Part shown: positions 1-8,294 of the stretch, one piece after another
Layout of the letters: each line of letters begins with the position of its first letter
Position numbering within the stretch: position 1 is the stretch's first letter
NCBI RefSeq assembly: GCF_030815855.1
Contig: NZ_JAUSXG010000001.1
Location: forward strand, 1,984,001 to 2,048,000
From: Variovorax paradoxus
GTDB taxonomy: Bacteria; Pseudomonadota; Gammaproteobacteria; Burkholderiales; Burkholderiaceae_C
Length of the DNA stretch: 64,000 bases
Reading direction: 5' to 3'
The notes under the pieces: model-generated
What the model was told of the DNA's origin: nothing
The model's database searches: none
The model's input: the letters and a program-made list of their open reading frames with translations, nothing else
Position numbers and translations under genes: made by a program

Positions 1-50
1 GAACAGCGGTGCACCTCGGCCCCGGTGTGTCACCGAGCGACATACGCCTT

Positions 51-569
51 CTAGCGTCGCGAAGGCGCCGCGCCCCCCTTTGCGCCCATCAGATGGCCGA
101 GCGGCAGTGCCACCTCCGACTTGATCTCGCGCAGCACGATGCTCGAGCGCACGTGCGTCACGCCGGGCAGGCTGAAGAGCACCTCGTGCAGGAAGCGCTC
201 GTAGTGCTTCATGTCGGGCACTGTCACGTGGAGGATGTAGTCCGCCGGCCCGGTGGCCGAGACGCAGCGGATGATCTGCGGGCTCGCAGCCACCGCCTCC
301 TCGAAGCGCTGCACCATCGCCTCGCTGTGGCGATCGAGGTTCACCTCGGCCACGGCCGAGACATGCAGGCCCACCAGTTCGGGATCGATCATGGCCGTGT
401 AGCCGCGGATCACGCCGGCCGCCTCCATGTCCTTGATGCGCTTCCAGCAGGGCGTGGGTGAGAGCCCGACAGCCTCCGAAATCTGCTGCACGGTTTGCCG
501 GCCGTCGTGCTGCAGTGCAGAAAGGATCTTGAGGCAATGCTCGTCAAGAGAAACAGAATCAATGTTCAT
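51..569 (-). CDS. Lrp/AsnC family transcriptional regulator
   Basis: A 172-residue protein with the two-domain Lrp/AsnC plan. Residues about 8-60 form the winged helix-turn-helix with the family signature around LSPTPCWKRI, and residues about 70-150 form the RAM/AsnC ligand-binding domain. The family binds amino acids and forms dimers to octamers. The gene diverges from the indolepyruvate oxidoreductase gene 92 bp away, so control of that gene by branched-chain or aromatic amino acids is a reasonable inference. Family length is usually 150-165 residues; the extra residues are a short basic C-terminal tail. The start at 569 gives a normal N-terminus leading directly into the helix-turn-helix. 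Confidence 0.93.
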   Translation of the reverse strand: MNIDSVSLDEHCLKILSALQHDGRQTVQQISEAVGLSPTPCWKRIKDMEAAGVIRGYTAMIDPELVGLHVSAVAEVNLDRHSEAMVQRFEEAVAASPQIIRCVSATGPADYILHVTVPDMKHYERFLHEVLFSLPGVTHVRSSIVLREIKSEVALPLGHLMGAKGGAAPSRR

Positions 570-612
570 GGCGGTTTCCGAGAGGATTCCTCTTCAAACA
601 AGGGTCTGCGCC

Positions 613-631
613 AGTGTATTGAAGAAACACT
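613..631. promoter_or_regulatory. Candidate Lrp/AsnC operator between divergent genes
   Basis: Inverted arms AGTGT (613-617) and ACACT (627-631) flank an AT-rich 9-bp centre in the intergenic region between the Lrp-type gene and iorAB. Length and symmetry resemble Lrp/AsnC boxes. The position suits autoregulation and control of the divergent enzyme gene. Binding is inferred. Confidence 0.4.
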
Positions 632-661
632 TACTCGGAGTGCGGCAGAACAATTCCGGGC

Positions 662-3600
662 ATGAACGCCCCCCACAAGACGGTCGCGCTTCGACGGCCC
701 GACTACCAGCTCTCCGACAACCTCTGGGCCGATGCCGGCGCGGTCTTCATCACCGGCACGCAGGCGCTGATTCGCATCCTGGCGATGCAGAAACAGCGCG
801 ACGCGGCGCGCGGCCTCCACACGCAAGGCTTCGTGAGCGGCTACCGCGGCTCGCCGCTGGGCATGGTCGACCAAGCCATCTGGAAGGCCGGTGATCGCTT
901 CAAGGACGCCGGCATCCGCTTCGTGCCCGCGGTGAACGAGGAGCTCGCGGCCACGCAGGTGCTGGGCACGCAGCGCGTGGAGTCCGACCCCGAGCGCACC
1001 GTCGATGGCGTGTTTGCCATGTGGTACGGCAAGGGCCCGGGCGTGGACCGCGCGGGCGATGCGCTCAAGCACGGCAACGCCTACGGCTCGTCGCCGCACG
1101 GCGGCGTGCTGGTGGTGGCGGGCGACGACCACGGCTGTGTGTCGTCGTCGATGCCCCACCAGAGCGACCATGCCTTCATGGCCTGGCGCATGCCGGTGAT
1201 GCAGCCCGCCAGCGTGGCCGAGTACCTGGAGTTCGGCCTGTACGGTTACGAGCTTTCGCGCTATTCGGGCGCGTGGGTCGGCATGGCGGCGCTGTCCGAA
1301 ATCGTCGAGAGCGCGGGCACCGTCGACCTCGATGCGGTGAACGCGCGCGTGGCGGCCTGGGAAGACGCCGATGCCGTGCGCGCCGCCACCGGCCACGCCT
1401 CGCCGCCAGACGGGCTGCACTACCGCTGGCCCGACCTGCCATCGCTGCGCATCGAGTCGCGGCTGGAGGACAAGCTCGCCGCCGTGGCCGCTTTCACGCA
1501 GCGCAACAGCATTGACCGCCACGTCATCGCGAGCCCGCATGCGAAGGTCGGCATCGTCACCTGCGGCAAGGCGCACCACGACCTGATGGAGGTGCTGCGG
1601 CGCCTGGAACTCTCGCCCGAACAGCTCGCGCGCGTCGGCGTGCGGCTCTACAAGGTGGGGTTGAGTTTTCCGGTCGAGCAGACGCGCCTGAAAGAATTCG
1701 CGCGCGGCCTCGACGAGATCCTCGTCGTGGAAGAGAAGGGCGCGGTGGTCGAGACGCAGCTGCGCGACATCTTCTACAACGCGCCGCCCGATGCGCGCCC
1801 CGTGCTCGTGGGCAAGCACGACCGCGAGGGCCAGCCGCTGGTGTCCGCGCTTGGCGAGCTGCGGCCCTCGCGTCTCATCGAGCTGGTCGCGCACTGGCTG
1901 GCCGCGCACTTCCCCGACAACCAGGACCTCGGCGACCACCTGCAGCACGTGCGCGACTTCACGCCGCCCGAGCTGCTGGGCAATGCGAGCGATGCGGTCA
2001 AGCGCCTGCCGTACTTCTGCGCCGGCTGCCCGCACAACACCAGCACCAAGGTGCCCGAGGGATCGACGGCGCGCGCCGGCATCGGCTGCCACTTCATGGC
2101 CAACTGGATGGACCGCAGCACCGCGGGCCTCATCCAGATGGGCGGCGAAGGGGTCGACTGGATCTCGCACGCGATGTTCACCAGGACGCCGCACGTGTTC
2201 CAGAACCTGGGCGACGGTACCTACTACCACTCGGGCTACCTCGCGATCCGCCAGGCCGTCGCGGCCAAGGCCACGCTCACCTACAAGATCCTCTTCAACG
2301 ACGCGGTCGCAATGACGGGCGGGCAGCCGGTCGATGGCGTCATCAGCGTCGATGCGATCGCGCGGCAGGTCGAGTCGGAAGGCGTGACCAAGGTGGTGGT
2401 CGTGAGCGATGCCATCGGCCAGTACGACGCCATCAAGAACCGCTTTCCGGCGGGCACCGAGTTCCACGACCGCGCCGCGCTCGACGAGGTGCAGCGCCGC
2501 CTGCGCGAAATGCCGGGCGTGACCGTGCTCATCTACGAGCAGACCTGCGCCGCCGAGAAGCGCCGCCGCCGCAAGAAGGGCGAGCTGGCCGATCCGCCCA
2601 AGCGCCTCTACATCAACGAGGCCGTGTGCGAAGGCTGCGGCGACTGCACCGTGCAGAGCAACTGCGTGGCCGTGCTCCCGCACGAAACGCCGATGGGCCG
2701 CAAGCGCAAGATCGACCAGACCAGCTGCAACAAGGACTATTCCTGCGCCAAGGGCTTCTGCCCGAGCTTCGTGGGCGTCACCGGCGGCACGCTGCGGCGC
2801 AAGAGCGGGGCGCTCGCCGCCGGGCGCGATGCCTTCCTGCACCGCGTGGCCGCGCTCACGCATCCCGCGCCGCATGCATGGACCGGCCCCTACGACCTGC
2901 TCGTGACCGGCGTGGGCGGCACCGGTGTCGTGACGGTGGGCGCGGTCATCGCGATGGCCGCGCACCTGGAGGGCAAGTCCGCCAGCGTGCTCGACTTCAT
3001 GGGCTTCGCGCAGAAGGGCGGTTCGGTGCTGAGCTTCGTGCGGCTGGCCGACACGCCCGAGCGGCTGAACCAGGTGCGCATCGACACGCAGCAGGCCGAC
3101 GCCATCCTCGCGTGCGATGTGGTGGTGGGCGCTTCGCCCGACGCGCTGCAGACCGTGCGGCACGGGCGCACGCGCGTGCTGGCGAACATCCACGAGATCC
3201 CGGTGGCCGAGTCGCTGCGCAACCCCGATGCCGACCTGCACGTCGACCTGCTGCTCGCGAAGATGCGATTCGTCGCGGGCGAGGAACAGGTCGAGACCTT
3301 CGATGCGCAGAGCCTGGCCGAGGAGTTCCTGGGCGACACGCTGGCCGCGAACATCGTGGCGGCCGGCTATGCGTGGCAGCGCGGCCTGGTGCCGCTGAGC
3401 CTGCAGGCGCTGATGCATGCGATCGAGCTCAACGGCGTCGCGGTGGCGGCCAACCAATCGGCGTTCTCATTGGGGCGGCTTGCCGCAGGCGACCCCGCCG
3501 CGCTCGACCAACTGCGGGCGGCGCCCCTGCAAGCGCAGGCCCGGCAAGCCGATGAGCGCCCGCTGGACGCGCTGCTCGCCGATGCGCGCCGCCATCTCAC

Positions 3601-4264
3601 CAGCTACCAGAACGCTGCGTGGGCCGCGCGCTTCGACCAACGCATCCGCGCACTGCAGGCGGCCGAGTCCGCGTTGCCGGGCGGCGATGCGCGCCTGCCC
3701 TTCACGCGCAACGCGGTGCGCAGCCTGTTGAAGCTCATGAGCTACAAGGACGAGTACGAGGTCGCGCGCCTGTACACGGACGGCGCGTTCCTGCAGAAAC
3801 TCAAGGACCAGTTCGAGGGTGAACTGAAGCTCGAATTTCACATGGCTCCGCCGCTGCTCTCGCGTCCCGCGCACGGCCAGGCGCCCGCCAAGATCCGCCT
3901 CGGCGCGTGGATGCTGCCGGCAATGAAATGGCTGGCCCACGGCAAGCGACTGCGCGGCACGGGCCTCGACCCGTTCGGCTACACACAGGAGCGCCGGATG
4001 GAGCGTGCGCTGATCGCCCGGTTCGACAAGCGGCTCGATGAACTGGCCGCCGATCTGTCTGCCGACAACCAGCCGCTCGCCGCGCAGATCGCGGCACTGC
4101 CGCTGACGATCCGCGGCTTCGGGCATGTGAAGCTGGCCAACCTCGCGCTCGCAACCGATCGCGAGGCGGAGCTGCTGCACCGCTTCTCGCCGCAGCGCTA
4201 TCCGCGGCCGGAAAAGAAGGCGCAGGCGGGCCAGTTCAAGGGGATTGCGGTCGTGTCGCAGTGA
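662..4264 (+). CDS. Indolepyruvate ferredoxin oxidoreductase, fused alpha-beta (IorAB type)
   Basis: A 1200-residue single-chain 2-oxoacid:ferredoxin oxidoreductase. In order it has an N-terminal pyrimidine-binding domain, a thiamine-diphosphate domain (GDGTYYHSGY through FNDAVAMTGGQPVDG, about residues 515-560), a cysteine-rich iron-sulfur region (CEGCGDC near residue 655 and CNKDYSCAKGFC near 690), then a gamma-type domain starting near DLLVTGVGGTGVV (about 745). Fused enzymes of 1150-1200 residues are common in Betaproteobacteria and oxidise aryl- or branched-chain 2-oxoacids to acyl-CoA, passing electrons to ferredoxin. It is intact and has a divergent Lrp regulator. Long antisense open frames inside it are GC-driven shadows. 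Confidence 0.93.
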   Translation: MNAPHKTVALRRPDYQLSDNLWADAGAVFITGTQALIRILAMQKQRDAARGLHTQGFVSGYRGSPLGMVDQAIWKAGDRFKDAGIRFVPAVNEELAATQVLGTQRVESDPERTVDGVFAMWYGKGPGVDRAGDALKHGNAYGSSPHGGVLVVAGDDHGCVSSSMPHQSDHAFMAWRMPVMQPASVAEYLEFGLYGYELSRYSGAWVGMAALSEIVESAGTVDLDAVNARVAAWEDADAVRAATGHASPPDGLHYRWPDLPSLRIESRLEDKLAAVAAFTQRNSIDRHVIASPHAKVGIVTCGKAHHDLMEVLRRLELSPEQLARVGVRLYKVGLSFPVEQTRLKEFARGLDEILVVEEKGAVVETQLRDIFYNAPPDARPVLVGKHDREGQPLVSALGELRPSRLIELVAHWLAAHFPDNQDLGDHLQHVRDFTPPELLGNASDAVKRLPYFCAGCPHNTSTKVPEGSTARAGIGCHFMANWMDRSTAGLIQMGGEGVDWISHAMFTRTPHVFQNLGDGTYYHSGYLAIRQAVAAKATLTYKILFNDAVAMTGGQPVDGVISVDAIARQVESEGVTKVVVVSDAIGQYDAIKNRFPAGTEFHDRAALDEVQRRLREMPGVTVLIYEQTCAAEKRRRRKKGELADPPKRLYINEAVCEGCGDCTVQSNCVAVLPHETPMGRKRKIDQTSCNKDYSCAKGFCPSFVGVTGGTLRRKSGALAAGRDAFLHRVAALTHPAPHAWTGPYDLLVTGVGGTGVVTVGAVIAMAAHLEGKSASVLDFMGFAQKGGSVLSFVRLADTPERLNQVRIDTQQADAILACDVVVGASPDALQTVRHGRTRVLANIHEIPVAESLRNPDADLHVDLLLAKMRFVAGEEQVETFDAQSLAEEFLGDTLAANIVAAGYAWQRGLVPLSLQALMHAIELNGVAVAANQSAFSLGRLAAGDPAALDQLRAAPLQAQARQADERPLDALLADARRHLTSYQNAAWAARFDQRIRALQAAESALPGGDARLPFTRNAVRSLLKLMSYKDEYEVARLYTDGAFLQKLKDQFEGELKLEFHMAPPLLSRPAHGQAPAKIRLGAWMLPAMKWLAHGKRLRGTGLDPFGYTQERRMERALIARFDKRLDELAADLSADNQPLAAQIAALPLTIRGFGHVKLANLALATDREAELLHRFSPQRYPRPEKKAQAGQFKGIAVVSQ

Positions 4265-4949
4265 CCGCGGGTCGAGCGCAGGTCAGGCGCTTGTTGGCTC
4301 GTCGTGTTGGACATGAACGCGGTTGCCGAAGGTGGCGAGGCTCTGCCGACACACGGCAGTGCTAACGCTCGGCGGATGCCGATGCGGATGGTGCCGGATT
4401 GATCCAACGCTCGCCTGTCACCGATCGCCTTGCGCCCGGGCATCGCATTTGCGTGCGGCGCTCGAACGTTGCGCGCGCTCCGCAGCGATGTCCGAATCCC
4501 GCTTCTCCCGATGCGGGTGAAGGGGGGCATCGATCCGGTGCGTGCAAACCGACGGGTACCTCAAGTGGCCGTGCATGCACGGCAGTCACCGGTCAGGCCA
4601 CCCGCCCCGGCGTTCGGCGGTCCTGACATTGGCGTGGGCTCGTGCTTCGCAGGCCCTCGATGGCGTGGCGCCCTCGGCGGTGCGGTGTTGGCCGCGTGCA
4701 GGGCTTCACGGCCTGTGCGTGCGCGTCACCTCTGCGTTCGAAGCCGCCTCTTGACCGACGCATAGCGCGCTCGTGCCGCTGTCCAGGGCTGCGGGCTTCG
4801 CCACCGTCCTCACCCGGTCCTCGCTGCGCTCGGCTGCGGCTTGCGGGCGGTCCCTGGACATCGGCCCTTGCCGCGCGCTTCCATGCGTCGAGGCGGCTCC
4901 GAAAGCAGATGTTCAACCACCGCGGCACATGCCGCAGAAAGGCCAAGCC
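4265..4949. other. Gap before ardC, no gene recognised
   Basis: This stretch is GC-rich and several frames are open over short distances, but no product could be recognised. The reading frame of ardC is open back to 4773 with a GTG, yet the leading 59 codons look non-conserved. It probably holds decayed sequence plus the ardC promoter. No convincing terminator for iorAB was found. Confidence 0.4.
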
Positions 4950-6062
4950 ATGCACGCCAATTCGACTTCCAGTTCCAGCCCGCGCGATGCAGGCGACCCG
5001 CATCGCCCGGGCCATCCGGCAGCCACGGGCGTTCCCCCCGTACCCCCCGAGGACTCACCCAAAGCAGGTGGAGGTGTCGTCGAATCCTCTGGCGCTGCTG
5101 CGCGGGACCGCATGGACGTACGGCAGGTCGTGACGGACCGGATCGTGGCGATGCTGGAGAAGGGCGGCCACGTGTTCCGCGAACGCTGGACGCGGGCGGC
5201 AGTGCGCGGGGTGCCGCGCAACGGCAAGACCGGCGCGCCGTACCGCGGTGCGAATGTGCTGCTGCTCTGGGACGCGGCAATCGAGGCGGGCTATGCGTCC
5301 AACGTCTGGCTGACCTACCGGCAGGCGCAGAGCCTCGGTGCCCAGGTGCGCAAGGGCGAGCGCGGCGTGCTGTGCGCGCATTTCGAGCGCAGGGCGCGCG
5401 AGCGTCGCGGCGATGCCGATGACGTCCTCTCGCAAGGCGGGACGGACGAGGAGGCGATGGCTGCGGACGCCGGTGCCCGTGCCGGCGTGCTGCTGTGCCT
5501 GCCGTTCTGGCTGTTCAACGTGGCGCAGATCGACGGGCTGCCGCTCGACGTGGTGGACCTCGGTGTTGTGGCGCCAACGGCGAACGTGCAGGGGCCGGTG
5601 GAGCGGGCGATGCGGCTGCTGGGAGGCTGCAATGCGACGATCCGCCACGGCTTCGACCGGGCGGCGTACCTGCCGGCGCTCGACGAGATCCGGCTGCCGT
5701 GGCCGCGGCAGTTCACGAGTCCCGAGGCGCAGTGCGCGACGGCGCTGCACGAGCTGGTGCATTGGACCGGGCATCCCGACCGGTTGAACCGGCAGTTCGG
5801 GCAACGCTTCGGCGATGCGGCCTATGCGTTCGAGGAACTGGTGGCCGAACTGGGCAGTGCGTTCGTGATGGGGCACTGCGGGCTGGTCGATGTCACGGTC
5901 GAGGGGCATGCGGCCTACATCGACGCCTGGCTGCAGGTGCTGCGGGGCGACCGCACGGCGATCTTCACGGCAGCGCGTCTCGCGGAGGAAGCCTTCGCGT
6001 TCATCGTGGCGCGGGAGATGCCTTCACTTGGGGAGTCCGCGGCGAGCGCGGAGGACGCATGA
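4950..6062 (+). CDS. ArdC-like antirestriction protein (ssDNA-binding domain plus zinc metalloprotease domain)
   Basis: A protein of 370 residues. A proline-rich tail (about residues 1-50) precedes the ArdC N-terminal ssDNA-binding domain (DRIVAMLEKGG, then WTRAAVRGVPRNGKTG...YRGANVLLLW). A C-terminal metallopeptidase domain carries the zinc motif HELVHWTGH near residue 270, with a following ELVAELGSAF helix supplying a further ligand. Plasmid ArdC proteins shield incoming single-stranded DNA from type I restriction, so the gene fits a conjugative or integrative element. ATG 4950 is preferred because AGAAAGG lies 7-13 bases upstream; an in-frame ATG at 4929 and GTG at 4773 also exist. Confidence 0.88.
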   Translation: MHANSTSSSSPRDAGDPHRPGHPAATGVPPVPPEDSPKAGGGVVESSGAAARDRMDVRQVVTDRIVAMLEKGGHVFRERWTRAAVRGVPRNGKTGAPYRGANVLLLWDAAIEAGYASNVWLTYRQAQSLGAQVRKGERGVLCAHFERRARERRGDADDVLSQGGTDEEAMAADAGARAGVLLCLPFWLFNVAQIDGLPLDVVDLGVVAPTANVQGPVERAMRLLGGCNATIRHGFDRAAYLPALDEIRLPWPRQFTSPEAQCATALHELVHWTGHPDRLNRQFGQRFGDAAYAFEELVAELGSAFVMGHCGLVDVTVEGHAAYIDAWLQVLRGDRTAIFTAARLAEEAFAFIVAREMPSLGESAASAEDA

Positions 6063-6345
6063 AGGTCGTCGACGGTCTCGGGACCTGCCGGCGCGCATTC
6101 GGGCGTGGCGCAGGTTTGTTTCGCGTCATGCAACGCGATGGCTGCCAGCATCTGGATTTCGGGCATGGCGGCCTTCGGGAAAGTGCGTGCCGCGCACGGG
6201 TTGCCGGGCACGCCCGCCGTCCGGATCATCGCGGCCTCCGTCGTGAAGACGTGCAGGCCGCCAACGCCGGATCTCGATGCTGTGCGCGTTGGACCCAGTG
6301 CGCTTCGCTCCACCGCTGTTGCTGTTGCCCGTGCCGTTCAAACTC

Positions 6346-7206
6346 ATGAAAACCTTTTCCCTTTGTGCTGTCACGATGGCCACGCTCGCCATGGGCGTCT
6401 CCTCGATCACCAGCGCCCAGATCGCCTACCTGGGACCGGCAGGCAGTTGGACCCACCAGGCCTGCATGGACCTGTTCGGCGACACGAATCTGGTCGCGCT
6501 CGACAGGCAGGCGCTCTTCAAGGCCCTGCGCGCGAAAACCGTCGCCAAGGCCTGCGTGCCCGCCACGACGTCGGTGGTCGGGGCCACGCCCTATCTGGAC
6601 GACGTGCTGGCGCTCGAGACCGTACATGTGGTGGGCGAGTACCCGAAGGCACTGGGCTACAGCCTGCTGGCCAAGCCCGGCACCCGCAAGGAGGACATCC
6701 GCACGGTGCTTGCGCACCCCGTGGCGCTGGAGGAGGTCAAGCCCTGGCTCGATCTGGAGATGCCGGACGTCGAACGCCAGCCGGCGGCCAGCGGCGGCGC
6801 CGCGGCGAAGTCGGTGGCGGAAGGGGCAGCGTCAGGCGTGGCCGCCATGGGGCCGCCCGGCGCGGCCCGCCTCTACGGCCTCACGTCGATCGTCAGCGGC
6901 ATCGAGGAGGGGCCTCACAACACGACGCGCTGGTGGGTGCTGGGGCATGCGATCCCGGCACCCAGCGGCCATGACAAGACGACGCTGCTGCTGACCGTCG
7001 ACGAAGAAGGTTTTCAGCGATCGCTGCAGGCGCTTGCGCAATCGGCCCGGGTCCTGGCGGTCTATGAACGCCCGGGCAAGCAATCGCTGGATGGGCACCG
7101 CTATGTCATCGACGTCGTGGGCCATGCCTCGCAGCCGGAAATCGCCAGGCTGCTGGCGGACCGTGCAGAGTTCCGGCTTCTCGGCTCCTACCCTCGAAGA
7201 TATTGA
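6346..7206 (+). CDS. Exported prephenate dehydratase-like protein with ACT-like C-terminus
   Basis: A protein of 286 residues. Residues 1-25 are a signal peptide (MKTFSLCAVTMATLAMGV, then SAQ). The mature part begins IAYLGPAGSWTHQA, the N-terminal signature of prephenate dehydratases. The usual catalytic Thr-Arg-Phe motif reads TRWWVLG, so Phe is replaced by Trp. A regulatory ACT-like region follows (LLLTVDEEGF, YERPGKQ in place of the ESRP motif, ending LGSYPRRY). A low-complexity Ala/Gly insert precedes the TRW segment. True dehydratases convert prephenate to phenylpyruvate in the cytoplasm; here the protein should be periplasmic. ATG 6346 is chosen because the leader starts there, although the frame is open from 6277. 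Confidence 0.72.
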   Translation: MKTFSLCAVTMATLAMGVSSITSAQIAYLGPAGSWTHQACMDLFGDTNLVALDRQALFKALRAKTVAKACVPATTSVVGATPYLDDVLALETVHVVGEYPKALGYSLLAKPGTRKEDIRTVLAHPVALEEVKPWLDLEMPDVERQPAASGGAAAKSVAEGAASGVAAMGPPGAARLYGLTSIVSGIEEGPHNTTRWWVLGHAIPAPSGHDKTTLLLTVDEEGFQRSLQALAQSARVLAVYERPGKQSLDGHRYVIDVVGHASQPEIARLLADRAEFRLLGSYPRRY

Positions 7207-7337
7207 ATATCCCCTGGAGGCGCGCGCGCCGTGTGTGGGATTGCTCGACTTGGTCCTGTGCCCCCGGGTCGAGGCGAGAGCGGGAGGGGAGGGTGAGCGG
7301 CGTTCGAAGCGCGAGGTCGAAGGCGCGGACGGGCCTT

Positions 7338-7643
7338 TCAGTGCTTGAACCCGGACTCGCGCCGGGCTTGCAGTGCCAGGATGAAGACGGTCTCGATCCC
7401 GCCCAGGTAACGGTGCAGCGCCACATAGCCGCGATTGACCTTGCCGATGATCAGCTCGCGCTTTCCACCTGCGACGAGGCGGCCGATCAGCGGGCTGCGC
7501 GAAAGGATCTGAATGGCCTCGAAAATCTCCCCGACCCGGTTCGCCACATCGGCGACCTGGTGCTGTTCCAGATGGTCGATGAAGCGGTCGATGTCGTCCA
7601 GGACCCCCGGTGCGTGCTCGATGCGGACCCTGGGGCCGGTCAG
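7338..7643 (-). CDS. RelE/ParE-superfamily toxin
   Basis: About 100 residues in the RelE/ParE fold: IEHAPGVLDDIDRFIDHLEQ, then the core SRSPLIGRLVAGGKRELIIG and YVALHRYLGGIETVFILAL. Such toxins inhibit translation or gyrase and are neutralised by the upstream partner. No ATG or GTG precedes the conserved part in this frame. The best start is a CTG at 7643 that overlaps the antitoxin stop (CTGA), as expected for a coupled pair; the start is uncertain. The pair sits between two copies of the 3' end of the prephenate-dehydratase-like gene. Confidence 0.75.
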   Translation of the reverse strand: MTGPRVRIEHAPGVLDDIDRFIDHLEQHQVADVANRVGEIFEAIQILSRSPLIGRLVAGGKRELIIGKVNRGYVALHRYLGGIETVFILALQARRESGFKH

Positions 7644-7924
7644 AGCCCCGGCCTGTGCGCCAGAGGCCTGCGAGGTTTCTGGCCGGCCGCGCGTGCCTTC
7701 AAGTAGGCCGCAGCGTCCTCCCAGGCGACCGATTCGCCGGTGCGCTGCAACGCAGCCCATCGCTTGTCTGCGATTCGATGCAGCTCCTCGTCCAATTCGC
7801 TGCGTTCGACCATGTCGGACAGCGCGTCCAGGATGAACGCATGCGAAGACTTGCCCGACCTCGCAGCCGCAGCCGCGATGCGGGCCTTGAGCTCGTCTTC
7901 AAGGTGGATGGTCGTTGTCGGCAT
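7640..7924 (-). CDS. Antitoxin of type II system, ribbon-helix-helix type
   Basis: A protein of 94 residues beginning MPTTTIHLEDELKARI, typical of ribbon-helix-helix antitoxins. Its helical segment (SGKSSHAFILDALSDMV) is followed by a charged C-terminal tail for toxin binding. It overlaps the toxin gene and precedes it. The frame is open upstream to 8062, but the conserved domain starts at 7924. Three GCACA half-sites spaced by about one helical turn lie upstream and could be its operator. Confidence 0.78.
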   Translation of the reverse strand: MPTTTIHLEDELKARIAAAAARSGKSSHAFILDALSDMVERSELDEELHRIADKRWAALQRTGESVAWEDAAAYLKARAAGQKPRRPLAHRPGL

Positions 7925-7954
7925 GTTGATGGACCTCATGACGTTGGCGGTGGC

Positions 7955-7980
7955 GCACACCGTAGCACACCTGTAGCACA
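7955..7980. promoter_or_regulatory. Three phased GCACA repeats upstream of toxin-antitoxin pair
   Basis: GCACA occurs at 7955, 7965 and 7976, the last two inside identical GTAGCACA octamers (7962-7969, 7973-7980). Spacing of 10-11 bp puts the repeats on one DNA face, as expected for cooperative ribbon-helix-helix autorepression. They lie 31-56 bp upstream of the antitoxin start. Confidence 0.4.
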
Positions 7981-8044
7981 TCGGGCCTTCAGTTACCGTG
8001 CCGGTCCGGCCGTGACTGGCTGAATCATCCGGGGCGCTGCGACC

Positions 8045-8120
8045 GCAGCCGGAGATCGCCAAGCTGCTCGCGGAGCATGCGGAGTTCCGGCTTCTGCGCT
8101 CCTATCCGAGGCGGTATTGA
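8045..8120 (+). pseudogene. Second, orphan copy of the prephenate-dehydratase 3' end
   Basis: These 76 bases align without gaps to 7131-7206, the end of the prephenate-dehydratase-like gene, at about 62 of 76 identities. They encode QPEIAKLLAEHAEFRLL, then SYPRRY and a stop, versus QPEIARLLADRAEFRLL in the intact gene. Many differences are synonymous, which suggests a diverged paralogue rather than a recent direct duplication. Nothing upstream matches; the toxin-antitoxin pair lies between the copies. Confidence 0.8.
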
Positions 8121-8214
8121 ACGCGGGCGCGGCGCCGCAGCGCCGACGGGCGCGAAGGCGTCAGCGATGGAAGCCCGAAGGGGCGAGACGCCTCCGGCGG
8201 CTCGATGCGCCGCG

Positions 8215-8232
8215 TGTGACCAGAAAGTCACA
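8215..8232. promoter_or_regulatory. TGTGAC-N6-GTCACA palindrome
   Basis: Arms TGTGAC (8215-8220) and GTCACA (8227-8232) flank CAGAAA. It resembles a Crp site except that the TGTGA/TCACA spacing is 8 rather than 6. It lies just past the truncated end of the glucan-synthase gene and could equally be a remnant of a mobile-element end. Confidence 0.3.
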
Positions 8233-8294
8233 TGAATCTCTGTTTCAAGAGGAAGAAATGACTTGATGAAACCGGCTGTTCCATCAGCCGTTCC

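Noticed and set aside
566..3457. 963-codon open frame antisense to the indolepyruvate oxidoreductase gene
   Set aside because: Arg/His/Ala-rich low-information translation opposite a clear enzyme gene; a GC-driven shadow.
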